Shown here piece by piece: positions 1 to 9,345 of a stretch of 31,665 nt of DNA; the stretch's first letter is position 1, and every line of letters begins with the position of its first letter. Under the pieces are notes generated by a model. The model saw only the letters and a list, made by a program, of their open reading frames with translations. It had not been told where the DNA came from and did not search any database. The position numbers and the translations under genes are program-made. This stretch comes from Didymodactylos carnosus (taxonomy: Eukaryota > Rotifera > Eurotatoria > Philodinida > Philodinidae). Where the stretch lies: the NCBI GenBank assembly GCA_905250885.1, contig CAJNOQ010001431.1:1-31665 (forward strand). The letters run 5' to 3'.

Positions 1-41
1 AGATGTTAAACGTAATTTAATGTAATACTGCTATATTCCAG

Positions 42-195
42 TGATATACAGTATAGATTCCCTGCCTTGAGTATGATCCGTGATTTGTTGTACAATAATC
101 CCAACAAGTCAAGACAAGTGCTGGCAAGGAAAAGACTATATACGCCAGTACAGGAAAGAATTTGTAAATCTAAAAGAACTATGTTGAACGAATAA
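42..195 (+). CDS. 3' terminal exon of an unidentified gene (partial)
   Basis: An open frame follows a good acceptor (ttccag ending at 41) and runs to TAA at 193-195, giving about 50 residues. The peptide is basic, with segments such as RQVLARKRLYTPVQERI, and reads like a real C-terminus rather than random AT-rich sequence. The start and earlier exons lie left of the window, so no function can be given. It could also be a relic of a transposon gene. Evidence is limited to the acceptor site, the open frame and the amino-acid composition. Confidence 0.35.
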
Positions 196-243
196 TTAAT
201 ATAATACTATATAATAATAGTATAATAATAATAATAATTCCAA

Positions 244-560
244 ATTTCGATTCTGGCCTGGTCAAAATTAAAATTCAACTTTTGGCCCATCAGATTCTGA
301 ATTTAGCCAGTCAGAGTTAGATTCCAGTTTTGGCCGTTTAGATTCTAAGTTTGGCCGGTCAAAAGCAGAATTCCAGCTTTGGCCGGCCAGATTCGGAATT
401 TGGCCGGCCAGAGTTAGAATTCCAGTTTTGGCCGGCCAAATTCGGAATTTTCCATGTGTAGGCATCTCAATTCTAAGTTTGGCCGGCCAAAAGCAGAATT
501 CCAGTTTTGGCCGGCCAAATTCGGAATCTGGTCGAATTCTAAGTTTGGCCACAACATATA
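244..560. repeat. GGCCGGCC-centred tandem array
   Basis: About a dozen copies of a TTTGGCCGGCC-type core occur in a row, separated by variants of GAATTC or ATTCGGAA. Core-to-core distances alternate near 28 and 21 bases, so the true unit is a composite of about 49 bases made of two half-units. Central copies are cleanest and both edges are degenerate, as expected for an old satellite-like array. The frames that stay open through it on both strands are by-products of the repeat and not genes. Confidence 0.85.
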
Positions 561-746
561 CATATGTTCTCCACTCTGGTGTTCGCTCGCTAAATACATC
601 CTTATTATACAATTTATTCATTGTATAATCGTTCATTGTACATGTTTTCTCTTTTCTTTTGTTACCTATACATCCAGTCCATTTTGCCTTGTATGAAGTT
701 TTCTTTTTTTCGTTGAATGATATTTTTCTCGCTCTCTATGTACATG

Positions 747-754
747 TATATATA
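747..754 (+). promoter_or_regulatory. TATA-like box upstream of the SAM-domain transposon gene
   Basis: TATATATA lies 135 bases before the ATG at 882, which is a reasonable distance for a core promoter. In AT-rich DNA this match carries little weight. It is offered only because the gene start downstream is otherwise well supported. Confidence 0.2.
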
Positions 755-881
755 CTCTTGTATTTTTCACTTATGGAGTCATTCATATATTACAGTAAGA
801 CATTCATCTGATAACAATCTGGTGAAAATCTCCTCTCATACCTCGTGGTAAGTTAGATTTACCCTTTTCTTTCGCGTAGTG

Positions 882-3800
882 ATGTCTTTCTTTAATTCAT
901 CTAAGCGCAAAATAACAATGAATATAAATGATATGAATTGTGACGATGTATTGAAGTGGTTATCAACATTTGTATCCAATCCAAATGTAGTTCAACAATT
1001 CAGAGGTAGCTAAGAATGAGTCCTAATTATTATTTTTGTTCAGTTTGCCAGCATAGCAAGCCGTGTTTTTCGTTCCTGAAACTTTACAAGCATATCCGCC
1101 CAATACATAGAAATGACACATCGTTCAGTGTTCGCTGTGAACTAGCTCCGACTTGTGGCTCTGTTTACACAACATTCGAAAGCTATCGTAGCCATCTGAA
1201 TCGATATCATCGTGATCTTTTGAATGATCAACCACTGCCATCAACTCAACATACAAGAGCTAACAATGAACAAATAGATTCATCTTTTTTATCAAATATG
1301 GATGTTACTGTAGAAGACGTAGATGAAGATATCGATAGGCACGAAGAGTTATATGATAATGAACGAGAGACATTTGAAGACCCAAAGTCAAATACAAATG
1401 ATATGGACTGGTCATTGTTCAGTTGTTCGATTAATCAAGAAGATGATAAAGAAGTATTTACAACTGATTCGTTTGAAAAACATTACACTCGGTTTTTACT
1501 GGAATTACGTGAAGGTCATCTGTTACCACAAAACATCGTACAGTCAATTACATCATATCTGACAACGTTGCTGATGGTATTAGTTAAAATTATTGAAAAT
1601 CAAGTAACAAAAACAACAAGCCCAATAGTATCATTGGAAGATACACGTAAATTTATATTACAAATAACAAATTCAATATCCAATACCGGGAAAAATGATT
1701 ATCAGTTTTTAAAACGTTGTGAACAGTATTTTGGGTATGAACCACCGGCAGAAATTAAACTGAATGCTCATGGTGATTGTGGTTATTATATTCCTGTTGA
1801 ACGAAGTATCACAAATCTATTAAATAAACCAGATGTTATCGATAATTTGTTGAAAAACTTAAACGATACAATAACAAAAACGAAAGCCGACCCGGATTTA
1901 ATGTTAACATATCGTGATGGTAGTGCAGCACAAACTAATCCTTCGTTACAACTCCATCCAAATTCATTTTTGTTACAGATTTATACGGATAGTGTTGGTT
2001 GACAAATCCGATCGGTCCCAAAAAGGATGAGCATAAACTCACATTATATTATTTTGTCTTAGAAGATTTACCCGATGTTACAATCAATCGGACTCATTGG
2101 AATATGTTTTACAATACATTTATCGCTACAAACAAATCGTATAAAATACTTTGAACCAATTATTAAAGCTTTAATCATTTACACACAGCTGGCTTGAGTG
2201 TCAAAACGTTTAGTGGTCGTTTACATTTTGGATTTAGTTTAATGGCAGCCGATCATCTTGCGTCAAATGAGATTGGTGGTTTTCAAAGGAATTTTAATTC
2301 TGGATATTTCTGTCGACTTTGCCACGTTTCGTATCGATTTAAATCAATTCCATTAACAGATATCTCATTTTTACCTCGTACGATAACAACACACAATACA
2401 CATGTACAACAAGTTTTGCAATCAAACAATACGAGAATTATTACTGGTGTTGCGGGTGAAAGTGATATGTTTTACATTAGTCCTGTATATTGTTGTTTTT
2501 CTTTTTTTCACTGTTTAGGTGTTTGTCCACTGATCATTGTCGCGATGTTGAAAGAAGCATCAACGAAACGGATTATGACATATGGTCAAGTGGAAGAAAG
2601 GATGGAGATATTTAAATATGGAAAGAATGATCAACATAATAAGCCAACTATAATTCGTGCTAAACATCTTGGCAAAGGTCATATCGTTGGATCGGCAAGT
2701 CAAAAATTATGTTTATTCAAGCTGATGCCAATTATATTTCATGATATTATCGATCGTCTCGTCAATACAATGGATATTTACACGTGTTTACGGGAAATTG
2801 TTGGCCATGTTTATTCGACAAAGTTTAAAAAATCGTGGCTCCCGTATCTACAGTCGTTAGCAACACGTTTTCAATCATTAATGGTACACAATTTACCCGA
2901 TCACGTCATACCAAAAGTCCATTTCGTCACCGACTACTCAAGATTAATTGATATGAACGGACCAGCAACCCACTTTTGGTGTATGCGTTTCGAGGCGAAG
3001 CATCTATATTTCAAACAACTGGCTATCCGAGCATTCAACTTCAAAAATCCACCGCTCACTCTGATAAAACGACATCAACTTCGGCAATGTCTGTTGCTGT
3101 CAAACAAGAATTATTACAATATATATGAAATAACGTCGAGAAAAAACGTGAAATATTATCAATTATCAATACTAGTTCAACGTTTATTGAATGCAAATCA
3201 TATTGATCAAGCAACATTTGATGAATGTAAAACAATTAAACATAACCATGTTCGGATAATGACACGCTCGGTGTTCGTTGAGAAATTACTTCACGTAGAA
3301 GAAGACCCGTGTTTTGTTTACATTCTGCATATTTTGAATATACAAAATACTTGGAAAGTAATTGTTGAACATCTACAAATAGTTGGATTCAACGAACAAC
3401 TATGGTCTTATGAAATTGATTTTTGTGGGACATTAGATTTATTCGATCTTGATCAATGTTTAGATGTTTTACCGCATGGACTGGACATTTATTACGTTAA
3501 GGGCTCTCCTTATATCAATATTCTACCTCGTCTAACTGTCTAACTAGAAGAAACAGTAATATCTGTTTTCACACTCTGTTACTGATATTTTCTTTTATCG
3601 TTTTGTTTAGGTGAAGAAGTGGATGGATATATGTTAATAAAATTACCATACGATGAATTACGAGTGCTGCTTCCAAAATTAAAAGATCGAATGAGATTTA
3701 CTGAAGAACGCGATAAATTAATTAATAATTTGGGTGGTGGTGGACGTGGAGAACCGGATAAAGAAGAACGTTCAGATTCATTTCTTGATCAATCAGTTGA

Positions 3801-4750
3801 TACATATAATGCACAACAAACAACAACGGCATATAAAGGTTTGTTCGATGATATATCGATACCTATTAACAATACTGTTACTGTCACATCGGGAACAAGG
3901 TCAATTAACAATTACCGAATCAAGACAGATGAACAAGACGACAATCCCGAAGCATCACAGCCGAAGATGCCAGCAGGATACGAATTTACAACATTACCAG
4001 AGCAAATACAATCAATCGTCGATGAAAACGATTTAACCAAACTATGCGGACGTACGAATCATCATCGAATGTTGCTCAGTGCTGTGTTTAAAGATGTTGT
4101 GAATAATTATTATCTACTGTAAGCACTATGTGAACAACGTTGTGTGGATTTATAACTGATTCTGATATACTTCTGCTATAGGTATCCTAAAGCAAGTGAT
4201 TATGTTATTATTACACAAGCATTACTTAAAGCATTAAAGATTCCAATCACAAACTCAAATGCAATGGTAATAGCATACTTCTTTTTTAGCGGTGTATGAC
4301 GCAATTTGTTTGTTTTAGAATGAATGGCGTGAAGCGATCAAACAAAAGTTCAAAAATGAACGTCGTCTTTTACAAGAAACATCAGCAATTGTCAAAATTA
4401 AACAGGAAAAATTTGGGAAAGGGCACGGGCGTCCTCCGAAGCAAAGTAAAGCAGATCGGCTGAACGTAAATTTGAAAAGCTTGTAAGATGACTTCAGTTT
4501 CGAAAAGGCTTCTTGATGTTAAAATACTATGTTTTTTCGTTTTAGATTTATGTCAGTGATTTTAATAATGAACAAGATGCCGAACAGCAGATTACAACAA
4601 TGAAAGAAGAAGTTGAAAGTGCAACAACAAATATTGACTTATTGAACAGTTTGTGGAAGAAAACATTCAGTTATCGTCGATTATTCCTTCGAACACCACA
4701 CAATTGATGAAGTACTACAGAAATTTCCCAGTTACACATATCCTTGTCTG
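882..4750 (+). pseudogene. SAM-domain protein of a DNA transposon (SAMD3-like), decayed
   Basis: Exons by my reading are 882-1005, 3611-4118, 4182-4266, 4319-4482 and 4546-4750. Joining 1005 to 3611 (AGAG/gtagct and gtttag/GT) rebuilds one SAM-like domain: the first half has DDVLKWLSTFVSNP and the second has EEVDGYMLIKLPYDELRVLL. A linker follows, then a conserved-looking module (LLSAVFKDVV, YPKASDYVIITQALLKAL, EWREAIKQKFKNERR). This order matches SAMD3-like proteins that are abundant in animal genomes and transposon-associated as far as I recall. Decay shows as a phase mismatch between 4482 and 4546 and a frame shift near 4680, after which a related reading (TIDEVLQKFPSYTYPCL) continues to a donor at 4750. 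Exons beyond that are missing, and an LTR element begins 70 bases later. The large first intron contains the transposase-like gene. Confidence 0.6.
1016..3543 (+). pseudogene. DDE-type transposase-like gene (CACTA/EnSpm-like or related), frameshifted
   Basis: The first 70 residues hold C2H2-like fingers (FCSVCQHSKPC, HIRPIHR, SYRSHLNRYH). The middle and C-terminal parts carry stretches I recognise from a transposon protein family widespread in animals: LASNEIGGFQRNF...CRLC, then GVCPLII, then HFWCMRFEAKHLYFKQLA followed by NFKNP and TLIKRHQLR. I assign CACTA/EnSpm only tentatively, because terminal repeats were not found. The frame breaks at 2000 (TGA). It continues one base out of phase from 1999 (NPIGPKKDEHKL), meets stops near 2152 and 2161, and resumes to 3541. 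A 63-nt in-frame intron may lie at 2456-2518. The whole gene sits inside intron 1 of the SAM-domain gene on the same strand. Its ATG is 2 nt after the stop that ends the unspliced SAM exon. Confidence 0.6.
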
Positions 4751-4820
4751 GTAAGTCTTAGAAAAAAAACAGTTCTTTATTCATGGTATTATCACATTTT
4801 ATTTTTTTTTTATTATCACA

Positions 4821-4982
4821 TTGTACAGTGCTAGATATATACAGATTTGTTATACACTTTTTTTGTTTTTTCATTATTCAATAAAAGCACACTTTTTATG
4901 CACACGTTTTATCTCGATTTTTGTCAGCCGTAGTACTAGAGCACGGGGCTTTCTATTCACTAAACTACTACGGAGCTCGACA
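4821..4982 (+). repeat. 5' LTR, truncated to its last 162 bases
   Basis: It matches 6642-6803 over 162 bases with two substitutions and no gaps in my base-by-base comparison. It ends in CA. It carries an AATAAA signal and an 8-base inverted pair, CCGTAGTA (4928-4935) with TACTACGG (4966-4973). The part equivalent to U3 is missing. Confidence 0.85.
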
Positions 4983-4983
4983 A

Positions 4984-5001
4984 TGGGGGCCTGACCGGGA
5001 A
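4984..5001 (+). other. Primer binding site candidate (tRNA-Glu-like)
   Basis: One base after the left repeat comes TGGGGGCCTGACCGGGAA. The TGG start fits the complement of a CCA tail. The twelve bases CCTGACCGGGAA complement the T-arm/acceptor end of typical animal tRNA-Glu as I recall it; three bases between do not match that tRNA. Confidence 0.5.
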
Positions 5002-5012
5002 CAACATCATTA

Positions 5013-6229
5013 TTGCAAGTCAACTTCGTTAATTATGCAACAACATCAGAAGAACTAAATTACTTGGTGCATGTCACAGAACAGGCGTCGTCTTTTACAA
5101 TCGATACCGAATCAACACGTCGGCCATATTTAACTAATTTACCGTCCTTAATACAAGTCCAAGTCAATAGTAATGACGATGAATATAATGAGAACGAAAT
5201 AACAACAACTCAACTATTAATCCTATTCGACTGTGCCTATTTACCACAACCAACTTCATCCTCATTTATTTCTATCAAAAAAATATGGGAAAATATTCTT
5301 CGTCTACCCGAACACATTCATGCATGGGGAGATCCAATGGATGAATTGCGTCAATTTTTATGTTATCAAATGTTTACAAATCAACAACTTCCAAGCTCCG
5401 ACCCAGATACAGATCAAAATGTTCAACATTATTATTCACGTTGGTTAGAAGGTAGGGTCTCACCTTTAAGGAGAGAGACCCGGATTTGGCTACAATTGAA
5501 GACGATGCTATATCAGTTCATACACCAGCCGATATTTATTTCGAACCGGTAAGTTTACAAAAAGCTGTTGCTAAAACGTTTAATTTATTTTTAGACAAAC
5601 AATGGCAACTTAGCAAATGGAATGCTGGTTTGGATAAACGTTTAAAAACGTATATTAATCCACAATTAACTGGAGATGCATTAGACAACAACAATTCCGA
5701 TCAATTGTATCGTCGACGACAAATGGTAATTTATGCATCTTATGACTGTGTGGTTGTTACTCGTTTATATTTTTACATGAAACCACCTGCACGATCATTA
5801 GCACAACATCAACAACAACAACCGCCATTATCACCACCTCATTCCGAACCATCGTCGCCTTCTCAACAGACATTATCACTTCATCCATCATCGCCACGAC
5901 CCATCTCACCTTCATTATCACCACAACCTACACCCAACGTACTCATACCATCTTCTACGGCGCCTTCTCATTTATCTAATTATTGGCGAAATCGTAGAGC
6001 ACACATCCGAAGAAAGAAACGACGATATTTGTACTCAATCAACGATATCCTACATAAAAATTATGCATTACCAGCAATCGATCGCCATTTACGCGAACGT
6101 CATATACGATTTACCCATGTCAAGGATAAAACAGAAAACGGACATCGCCGACTAATCGTTGGCTTTGCCAACTCATCAGATCGTCGTATTATTGGCGAGG
6201 ATTATTTCGTATCATTTTTTGTTTTATAA
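5013..6229 (+). pseudogene. DEDD (RNase D/WRN-like) 3'-5' exonuclease domain protein, frame-broken
   Basis: The first frame (5013-5552) carries exonuclease motif I, SSFTIDTEST, then LFDCAYL and a motif-II-like segment GDPMDELRQFL. The second frame (in phase through 5486-6229) carries SLQKAVAKTFNLFLDKQWQLSKW and the last motif, QMVIYASYDCVVVTRLY, with Y/D in place. All four acidic positions of the DEDD fold therefore appear to survive. A proline/serine/glutamine-rich linker follows, then a basic C-terminal region ending near SDRRIIGEDYF. The two frames meet near 5450-5485 at a small hairpin; a 24-nt intron would be too short, so I read a frame shift. No in-frame ATG precedes the domain, and a stop lies in frame at 4992. 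The start may come from an upstream exon, or be lost. Role in the element is unknown. Confidence 0.55.
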
Positions 6230-6485
6230 ATTCATCTATTTTATTATTTTTTTTCTCTCTCTGTTATTATTATTTCACCCGTTTTTTTTGGTCTATTTGT
6301 TTTACCTATTCGTATTCTATCTGTTCATCATATTTCTGTTTTTATAAAATAAAAAAAACAAAACAACAAAAAATAAAAACTTATTTCTTTTTCGTTAACC
6401 AACTCTTTTGTTATTGATTTTTCTGTGTTTCTGTTTTATTCTACGTTAACCTTAATTTTTTCGGATAGATGTTACATCCTTTTTC

Positions 6486-6497
6486 GGAGGGGGAGAG
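6486..6497 (+). other. Polypurine tract
   Basis: GGAGGGGGAGAG lies directly before the TG that begins the right LTR. This is the expected place for plus-strand priming in an LTR retroelement on this strand. Confidence 0.6.
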
Positions 6498-6803
6498 TGT
6501 TATGACCTTGTCAGATCATAAGTCTCGATTCTCATTTTTCTATATCTTTGTGTATTAGATGCATGATTTTCCTTCTTTCTTTTTCATATACGTATTGTCC
6601 AGGTTCTTCTTTTTCCTTTATGATTTTATTTTTCAGTCCAGTTGTACAGTGCTAGATATATACAGATTTGTTATACACTTTTTTTGTTTTTTCATTATTC
6701 AATAAAAGCACACTTTTTGTGCACACGTTTTATCTCGATTTTTGTCAGCCGTAGTACTAGAGCACGGGGCTTTCTATTCACTAAACTACTACGGAGCTTG
6801 ACA
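6498..6803 (+). repeat. 3' LTR, 306 bases, TG...CA
   Basis: It starts TGTTATGACC right after the polypurine tract and ends TTGACA. The last 162 bases duplicate the left repeat. AATAAA is present in the CAATAAAAGC segment, where a polyadenylation signal is expected. The next base (6804) begins F-box coding sequence. Confidence 0.75.
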
Positions 6804-6904
6804 CTCAGTTTCAATCGCTTCCGAACGAAGTGATTCTAGAATCTTCGAGCATTTGCAAGCTTATGATATTCTTCATTCATTCCTTCGCCTAAACGATCGC
6901 TTAG

Positions 6905-7379
6905 GTAGACTACTATCCATCCCAAAATACAGTGCGGGTGGGTATATTTTGAATAACGTTTGACGGAAATGAGATCGAGACCTGCAATTTTCGCTGTTCG
7001 ATAGCCAAGATTTGAGCGGAACTTTCCACAAGCGGAAACAACGTTTGAAAAAATTTCAAAGATCTGGTTTCCAGAGGATCTTTGGAAAACCAGCTCCGTT
7101 CTCAGAAAACTAACATATAATGTTAGTAATTTTTTTGCATGCGTACATAGTCCAGACGTTACCATATAAAATTATTCAAGTCGCGGCTCTCCAGCTATCG
7201 TCGTTCGGACAGGACACGCTTTTCCTGTGCACCTGTCTATCTCCGCTTGTGAAAAATTCCGCTCGAGTCTTGGCTATCGAACAGCGAAAACTGCAGGTCT
7301 CGATCTCATTTCCGTCAAACGTTATTCAAAAGTACCCACCTGCACTGTATTTTGGGATGGATAGTAGTCGGCAGTCTAC
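6905..7379. mobile_element. Fold-back (MITE-like) element inside the F-box gene
   Basis: Arms of about 130 bases at 6905-7036 and 7242-7379 are reverse complements with few mismatches; the right arm has a short extra segment near its tip. Tips read GTAGACT and AGTCTAC. Removing the segment restores the order F-box then FDLNF domain, which supports insertion rather than a local inversion. The 205-base middle has further small inverted repeats (CTAACAT/ATGTTAG near 7108-7124) and no coding content. A target duplication is not clear. Confidence 0.7.
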
Positions 7380-7769
7380 AGTTTGATCTGAACTTTCATG
7401 CCATCACCAAGTCCAGATGTGACTTTATCTGCGAACACTTTCCATCAACGGCACAAATTCGTTCTCTGCATCTGTCTGAACACACTTTCGATTACTTTGG
7501 CTTGTTCCTCACCCACTCTTCCAAGAACGTATTGGTGAATCTTCGCTCGTTATCACTGCTCGACGTCAAACCAGAACAGGTGATCAAAGTGCTGGTTTCA
7601 CAGGTGTTCTGGATCACACAACTACCATCACTACCGGTGCACATGAAACTACGCGATTTCATTGACAGGACAGCTCAAAACGCGTCTGAAGTAATCACTA
7701 CCATCGTTGAACGTAAACAAGACTCTTACTCAACTCTTTTTTTCAGGCATCCCAATGTCCGAGAGAGGA

Positions 7770-8101
7770 GGTGAAGCACTAGCAGAAGCACTGAAAGTAA
7801 ACCACACTCTCGCTCAACTCGATCTTGGAGGCAACCATATATCCGATATAGGAGGTGAAACACTAGCAGAAGTGCCGACTCTAAACAACACTCTTACTAA
7901 ACCTTCTCTTAGACGCAACCAAATATATAATATAGAAGGTGAAGCTCTAGCATAAGCACTGAAAGTAAACAACACTCTCACTCAACTTGATCTTAGAGGC
8001 AACCAATATCGGTAAGAGGAGGTGAAGCACTAGCAGAAGCACTGAAAGTAAACAACACTCTCACTCAACTCGATCTTGGAGGCAACCAAATATCCGTGAG
8101 C
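7770..8101 (+). repeat. 84-bp tandem units coding leucine-rich repeats
   Basis: GGTGAAGC-type unit starts fall at 7770, 7854, 7938 and 8021, so spacing is 84, 84 and 83. The last value is the one-base loss that shifts frame. Units are very similar in DNA (CTGAAAGTAAACAACACTCT), indicating recent duplication. Confidence 0.85.
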
Positions 8102-8252
8102 GGAAGTGAGAAACTGAGAGTAGCGTTGCAAGAAGATGGGTAGCTGTCCTGTAGAGTGATTCGTACGTGACATTAATTTGGTTTTCGTTTCAAGTATTTC
8201 TCGTTCCCTGTGTGTGATTGTGGTCGACGTTGGTTGAATTGCTCAACATGAG

Positions 8253-8438
8253 TTGGATCGCTTAGGACATAATGCAATTATTGAAAGGAATAGTAAAGTA
8301 TTCGAAAGAGGAAGTGAATTGCTAGCGCAAGCACTGAAAGTAAACAACACTCTCACTCAACTTTATCGTAATGTGAGCCCAATATCCGTGAGAGGAAGTG
8401 AAGGACGAAATTGCTTGGAGATGGAAAAGAGGAGGTGA
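8253..8438 (+). pseudogene. Second leucine-rich repeat fragment
   Basis: About 110 bases after the end of the F-box/LRR pseudogene another unit appears (ERGSELLAQALKVNNTLTQL, then ISVRGSE), nearly the same DNA as the 84-bp units. It is followed by degenerate repeats of GGAGGTGAATTGCTTGGA-like sequence. It has no F-box and no start of its own, so it is probably a scrap of the same repeat domain. Confidence 0.5.
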
Positions 8439-8779
8439 ATTGCTTGGATCCGCTACTCTGATGGAATTCTGTGGCTACTCTGAGGCGCTGTTTTAAATAC
8501 TAAAGATATGTTTAGATTTTTCAAAACGTCCATTTATTTTATATGAACATATCTTCTATTCAAATAGAAAAGTCACAGCGTTCAGACATCTGGGTTTTAA
8601 AACCCTCAAGCGGGTAATGGACAGCGGAGGCTGAAATATTGGTAGGTTAGCAGTGGATGGGATGAGTGTGAACTAGTCATACACAGTGGGCATGTTTTCA
8701 TAGAGCAGGCGGCTATCGGGTGAATACAGAAACAAGATTATGTTTTTCTCTGATTGATTCAAAAAGAGGCTCAGCACTG
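8439..8779. other. Spacer, no gene seen
   Basis: No coding or RNA gene is visible. The 14-base palindrome GGGTTTTAAAACCC sits near 8591-8604. Confidence 0.5.
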
Positions 8780-9345
8780 TCAGCGTAATTTTTGGTAAAA
8801 CCCATAAGACACAAGATAGTTCGTACGTCTCATCGATTTAGATGGTACGGCAAAAGCCCAGACCGCTTCCAATTTATTTGAATCAGGTCGAATGCCATTA
8901 GCACTGACTATATGGCCTAGATATTTTAATTCTCGGCGACAAAAGAAACATTTCGATGATTTTAATGTAAGGCTACTTTCTTTTATTCGATTAAGGACAT
9001 TATCAATGTCTATTAGATGTTGTTCAAATGTTGATGAATAAATTATGACATCATCTAAATAAGCCGTGGAACAGTTCCACTTCAGGCTTCGTAGAACAAG
9101 ATCCATGAGATGCTGGAAAGTAGCTGGTGCATCAGTCAGTCCAAATGACATGACTTTAAATTGAAAAATGCGTTCATGGATGCTAAAAGCAGTATTTTCC
9201 TTCCAAAAACCTAGAAGAGAAATCAAGAGTACTGAAATATTTGGCATCTTTAAGTGCATTAAGTGTATCATCTATTCTGATAATTGGATAGGTATCTTTG
9301 ACAGTAACTTAGCCACAAGGACTAGCGAAGAAGCTGTATTGTACG
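8780..9345 (-). pseudogene. Ty3/Gypsy-type reverse transcriptase fragment
   Basis: On the minus strand the order is VTVKDTYPIIRIDDTLNAL, AKYFSTLDF, then (after an indel) KENTAFSIHERIFQFKVMSFGLTDAPATFQHLMD, the catalytic YLDDVIIYS, and KYLGHIVSANGIRPDSNKLEAV. These are the palm motifs of a Ty3/Gypsy reverse transcriptase, and the YLDD active site is intact. At least one frame break lies near 9200, and a deletion removes the segment before VTVKDTYP. The fragment ends at 8780 without RNase H or integrase. It lies in the order expected downstream of the minus-strand gag and protease at 10.7-13.0 kb and may be the same element, separated by about 0.9 kb of unexplained sequence. Confidence 0.8.

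Larger units (their letters stand above)
4821..6803 (+). mobile_element. Small LTR retrotransposon-like element carrying an exonuclease reading frame
   Basis: Direct terminal repeats flank an internal region that begins with a primer-binding-site-like stretch (4984-5001) and ends with a polypurine tract (6486-6497). The only coding potential inside is a 3'-5' exonuclease-like frame; no gag, protease, reverse transcriptase or integrase was seen. It therefore looks non-autonomous. The left repeat is 162 bases and the right 306, so the left end has lost about 144 bases or never had them. No target-site duplication can be defined. Confidence 0.65.
6804..8143 (+). pseudogene. F-box plus leucine-rich repeat protein, broken
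   Basis: The sequence opens at once with an F-box start, TQFQSLPNEVILE. A single missing base near 6838 shifts the frame to IFEHLQAYDILHSFLRLNDRL. A fold-back element (6905-7379) interrupts it, after which the gene resumes with FDLNFHAITKSRCDFICEHFP and a domain rich in LSLLD-type strands. From about 7700 come RNH1/NLR-like leucine-rich repeats of 28 residues (ALAEALKVNNTLTQLDLGGNQI). A nonsense codon (gcaTAAgca) breaks the third unit, a one-base loss shifts the fourth, and TAG at 8141 ends it. F-box/LRR proteins usually act as substrate receptors in SCF ubiquitin ligases. This copy has lost its start to the adjoining LTR and cannot make a full protein. Confidence 0.65.

Noticed and set aside
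244..560. CRISPR-like array
   Set aside because: The spacing is too short, the spacers are themselves repeats, and the genome is eukaryotic.
268..696. Open frames on both strands through the left tandem array
   Set aside because: They arise from repeat units without stops; the peptides simply repeat GRP/WPAKF-type words and have no other support.
5451..5474. A 24-nt intron (gtaggg...ttaag) joining the two exonuclease frames
   Set aside because: Far shorter than any other intron here (about 50 nt minimum); a frame shift is more likely.
7120..7386. An 88-codon frame inside the F-box gene
   Set aside because: It lies in the fold-back element; the peptide has no F-box or LRR character.
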